Source of the DNA: Muricoccus nepalensis
Lineage (GTDB): Bacteria; Pseudomonadota; Alphaproteobacteria; Acetobacterales; Acetobacteraceae
Direction of reading: 5' to 3'
DNA length: 41,992 bases
NCBI RefSeq assembly: GCF_006438825.1
Contig: NZ_RCZP01000043.1
Location: 1-41,992, forward strand
The notes beneath the pieces are model-generated. The model saw only the letters and a list, made by a program, of their open reading frames with translations, made no database searches and was not told the DNA's origin. Each line of letters begins with the position of its first letter. Positions within the stretch are counted from its first letter, which is position 1. Shown here piece by piece: positions 40,229 through 41,992 of the stretch. Both the position numbers and the translations under genes were made by a program.

Positions 40229-40731
40229 GCCCAGCGAAGGCAGAGGAGGGCCCGGCCGCCGGACGGGCGGGCCCTGCGGAGACGGAGATGCGCCGGTATT
40301 GCGATGACGTCTTGAAGATGGAGGCTGACGAGCCGCTCCGATACGGCTTCCTGATGCAGGGCCGGAGCATCGATCAGCTTAATGAGGTGATCGCGGACCT
40401 CAAGCGGGAGATGGGCGACCGCGCCGCTGCGACCATGGCCCAGGTGCTCCGCGAGAAGCACGGCATCACCCTGGCATCCATCGGCCGCACCCGCCTGGCG
40501 CTCCTCGCCCTGGGCGCCCTCCTCCTCATGGGCGTGACGTGGGAGATCCGCAGCGCCATGCCGATGTCCACTGCGGTGGGCGCGATCCCGCCAGCACTGG
40601 CTACGGCTCTGGCCGCCACTGACTTGAAAGCAGCTTGGGAGCGGCGACTGCCTCAGCCGGCGGTGAACGGAAGGTCATGGTCCCTTGTGCCATTGTTCGA
40701 TGAAGCTGGAGCACCGCGCCCGCGCCAGTAG
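40225..40731 (+). CDS. StbC-like membrane protein (by context)
   Basis: 168 residues from GTG 40225 inside the previous stop (GTGA). A helical cytosolic part (about 20-85) is followed by one membrane segment (about 92-108, LALLALGALLLMGVTW) and a short periplasmic tail. Position after the P-loop gene fits stbC of R388, whose function is unclear. No motif links it to StbC directly. Confidence 0.5.
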   Translation: MSPAKAEEGPAAGRAGPAETEMRRYCDDVLKMEADEPLRYGFLMQGRSIDQLNEVIADLKREMGDRAAATMAQVLREKHGITLASIGRTRLALLALGALLLMGVTWEIRSAMPMSTAVGAIPPALATALAATDLKAAWERRLPQPAVNGRSWSLVPLFDEAGAPRPRQ

Positions 40732-40776
40732 AAGGACGTTGGTTGGGCAGTGCCGACAAGCCCTTCGATGAGGTCA

Positions 40777-40819
40777 TTAGATATCTAAGACATCTTGGCT
40801 AAATAGGGTATCTGATAGC
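40777..40819. promoter_or_regulatory. parS-like/operator dyads upstream of parA
   Basis: TTAGATATCTAA (40777-40788) is a perfect 12-bp palindrome. It is followed by AGACATC and by GGTATCTGATAGCC (40807-40820), pieces of the same motif set found between parA and its partner (41558, 41638) and after the partner (492). Confidence 0.65.
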
Positions 40820-40882
40820 CTGGACATACATGATAGTACAAAGTGGTTGTACGGCTTGGCAGCAGAGATGAGGATGGTTTGC

Positions 40883-41560
40883 ATGGGTACCATCGTGACT
40901 GTCGCCAGTGGCAAGGGTGGCGTTGGGAAGACGACCGTGGTGATCCTTTTGGCAACCACCCTTGCCAAGCGGATGCGGGTCGCTGTGATCGACGCCGACC
41001 CAAACCGTAGGTTCACAGAGTGGGCTGGTCTGTATGAGGGCCCCGCGATAACCGTCCGGCCTGAAACTGACACCGCGCGGCTTGCGAGCCTCCCCCGCAA
41101 ACTTGCTGCCGAACACGACGTCGTCCTGCTCGACATCGCCGGCTTCGGCTCGCAAGCCTTGGTGGTCGCGGTCGCTGCCGCAAATGGCGTTCTGATACCA
41201 ACCAAGTCCGACCGTGGATCCGTTCTGGAAGCAGCCGCGACGGCGGAACTGACGGGCGGCATGGCCTCCACAATTGGCCGAGAGATTCCATGCCGGATCA
41301 TTACAGTCGCGTTCGACGAGCGACTAAGGGCCGACGCGTATGCCTTGGACCAGATTAGGGATCTTGGGCTCACTCGTGCACAGAGCGGCTTGCGGAACCG
41401 GACTGGCTATAAAGGCGTGACTTGGTCAGGTTCCGTCCCCAGTCTGGGGCCTATTGCAGTTGAAGGCGAAAGCCTTGCTGACGAGTTGATCTCGTTGGGC
41501 TGGGTTCCCGCGCGCTCTGGGACAGACTATCAACCCGTCCTTCAACAGCCGATATCGTAG
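40883..41560 (+). CDS. parA: ParA partition ATPase
   Basis: 225 residues from ATG 40883, eight bases after AGGA; ATG 40868 and TTG 40847 are in-frame alternatives. Deviant Walker A SGKGGVGKTT (about 9-18), the A' motif VIDADPN and Walker B VVLLDIAG are all present. The short N-terminus without an HTH makes it a small type Ib ParA, which is normally autoregulated by its small partner. It moves plasmid copies over the nucleoid. Dyads flank it on both sides, and the partner gene follows 106 bases later. Confidence 0.92.
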   Translation: MGTIVTVASGKGGVGKTTVVILLATTLAKRMRVAVIDADPNRRFTEWAGLYEGPAITVRPETDTARLASLPRKLAAEHDVVLLDIAGFGSQALVVAVAAANGVLIPTKSDRGSVLEAAATAELTGGMASTIGREIPCRIITVAFDERLRADAYALDQIRDLGLTRAQSGLRNRTGYKGVTWSGSVPSLGPIAVEGESLADELISLGWVPARSGTDYQPVLQQPIS

Positions 41561-41653
41561 ATATCTAAGGTATATGATATCCTCAATTCTTACGCCGTAG
41601 CACTCTAAGCACCGTGATGCCGGCGAGTTTAGACATCAGATATCTAGGATACC
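41551..41653. promoter_or_regulatory. parS-like dyads between parA and its partner
   Basis: TAGATATCTA (41558-41567, overlapping the parA stop) followed by AGGTATATGATATCC, and CAGATATCTAGGATACC (41637-41653) just before the partner's ribosome site GGAAGG. Together with 40777 and 492 these give four related sites. Confidence 0.65.
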
Positions 41654-41666
41654 TGGAAGGATCATC

Positions 41667-41992
41667 ATGAGTAAGGCTCCTGCCTTCAAACCGGCTCGTC
41701 AGTCAGCTCCTGCGACGGCCATCCGGGAACCCCAGGCGCCCGACTTGCAAGGAGCTGAGCTACTCAGCCGCCTTGGCTCCATTTTGCCAGCATTACCGCC
41801 AGCAGCAGTCAGCCCTGTATCTGATGCACTGAAGCAGCCGCAACTGCATCGCACTGGAGCACAGGCAGGGGAGGGAAGAGGGCCAGAGACTCCTGCTGCA
41901 GCTACCAAGTCTCTGGAACCCGTCTGTCCGTTTGTATTACGACTGAGTCCCACTGCTATGCAGGCCCTCGAAACGCGAGCTGCCGCTGACGG
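41667..41992 (+). CDS. ParB/ParG-like partition partner, N-terminal part (continues at base 1)
   Basis: ATG 41667 with GGAAGG 10 bases upstream, MSKAPAFKPARQSAPATAIR. It runs off the window; bases 41695-41992 repeat 1-298, and the gene ends at 425. See the entry at 1-425 for the full product. Confidence 0.8.
   Translation, partial: MSKAPAFKPARQSAPATAIREPQAPDLQGAELLSRLGSILPALPPAAVSPVSDALKQPQLHRTGAQAGEGRGPETPAAATKSLEPVCPFVLRLSPTAMQALETRAAAD
41695..41992. repeat. Terminal redundancy (copy 2 of circular overlap)
   Basis: Identical to 1-298; shows that the molecule is circular. Confidence 0.95.

Overview
The window is a complete circular plasmid of about 41,694 bp read slightly past one turn: bases 1-298 are repeated exactly at 41695-41992, and a partition gene runs across that junction. 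GC-rich codon use, the IVA secretion genes, the DUF3991/Toprim protein and the style of the small plasmid genes suggest an alphaproteobacterial host (Rhodospirillales, Acetobacterales or Methylobacterium-like). The host order is a guess from gene style, not from any marker gene.

Layout. (1) Partition: parA (40883-41560) and a small ParB/ParG-like partner (41667 through 425), with AGATATCT-type dyads before, between and after them. (2) Accessory region 1 (698-5724): an RHH-like protein, a tRNA gene with anticodon CAT, three small genes, an orphan DotA/TraY membrane protein with a TraX-position partner, and a small hypothetical gene. (3) Accessory region 2 (5893-13003): a strongly acidic protein made of three exact-length 82-residue units; a second operon driven by a duplicated copy of the same promoter/operator; a truncated gene and a decayed stretch; a 28-residue hydrophobic peptide gene before a strong terminator; a HEPN-like gene; a HigBA toxin-antitoxin pair with a perfect dyad operator; a serine recombinase; and regulators. 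(4) Replication (13006-15530): a primase-like DUF3991/Toprim protein, an initiator, and an iteron origin built on TCGTACTAGCTGTCC followed by an AT-rich tract. (5) First mobilisation set (15747-20815): a KfrA-like protein with its operator, a putative oriT, a MobC-like RHH protein and a large relaxase that carries an overlapping gene in another frame. (6) Conjugation (20839-38954): an XRE regulator with twin operators, then virB1-2-3-4-5-eex-6-7-8-9-10-11-virD4 with overlapping or closely spaced genes, and a convergent MOBF (TrwC/TraI-type) relaxase-helicase with a C-terminal Toprim part. (7) An stbABC-like operon (38955-40731), divergent from the relaxosome genes across a putative second oriT, as in R388.

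The plasmid looks self-transmissible: one mating channel and one coupling protein, but two relaxases. The T4SS block is visibly richer in G/C at third codon positions than the partition and accessory parts, which points to a mosaic. The most unusual items are the acidic triple-repeat protein and its shared operator, the out-of-frame gene inside the relaxase, the orphan DotA/TraY, and the HEPN-like gene next to HigBA.
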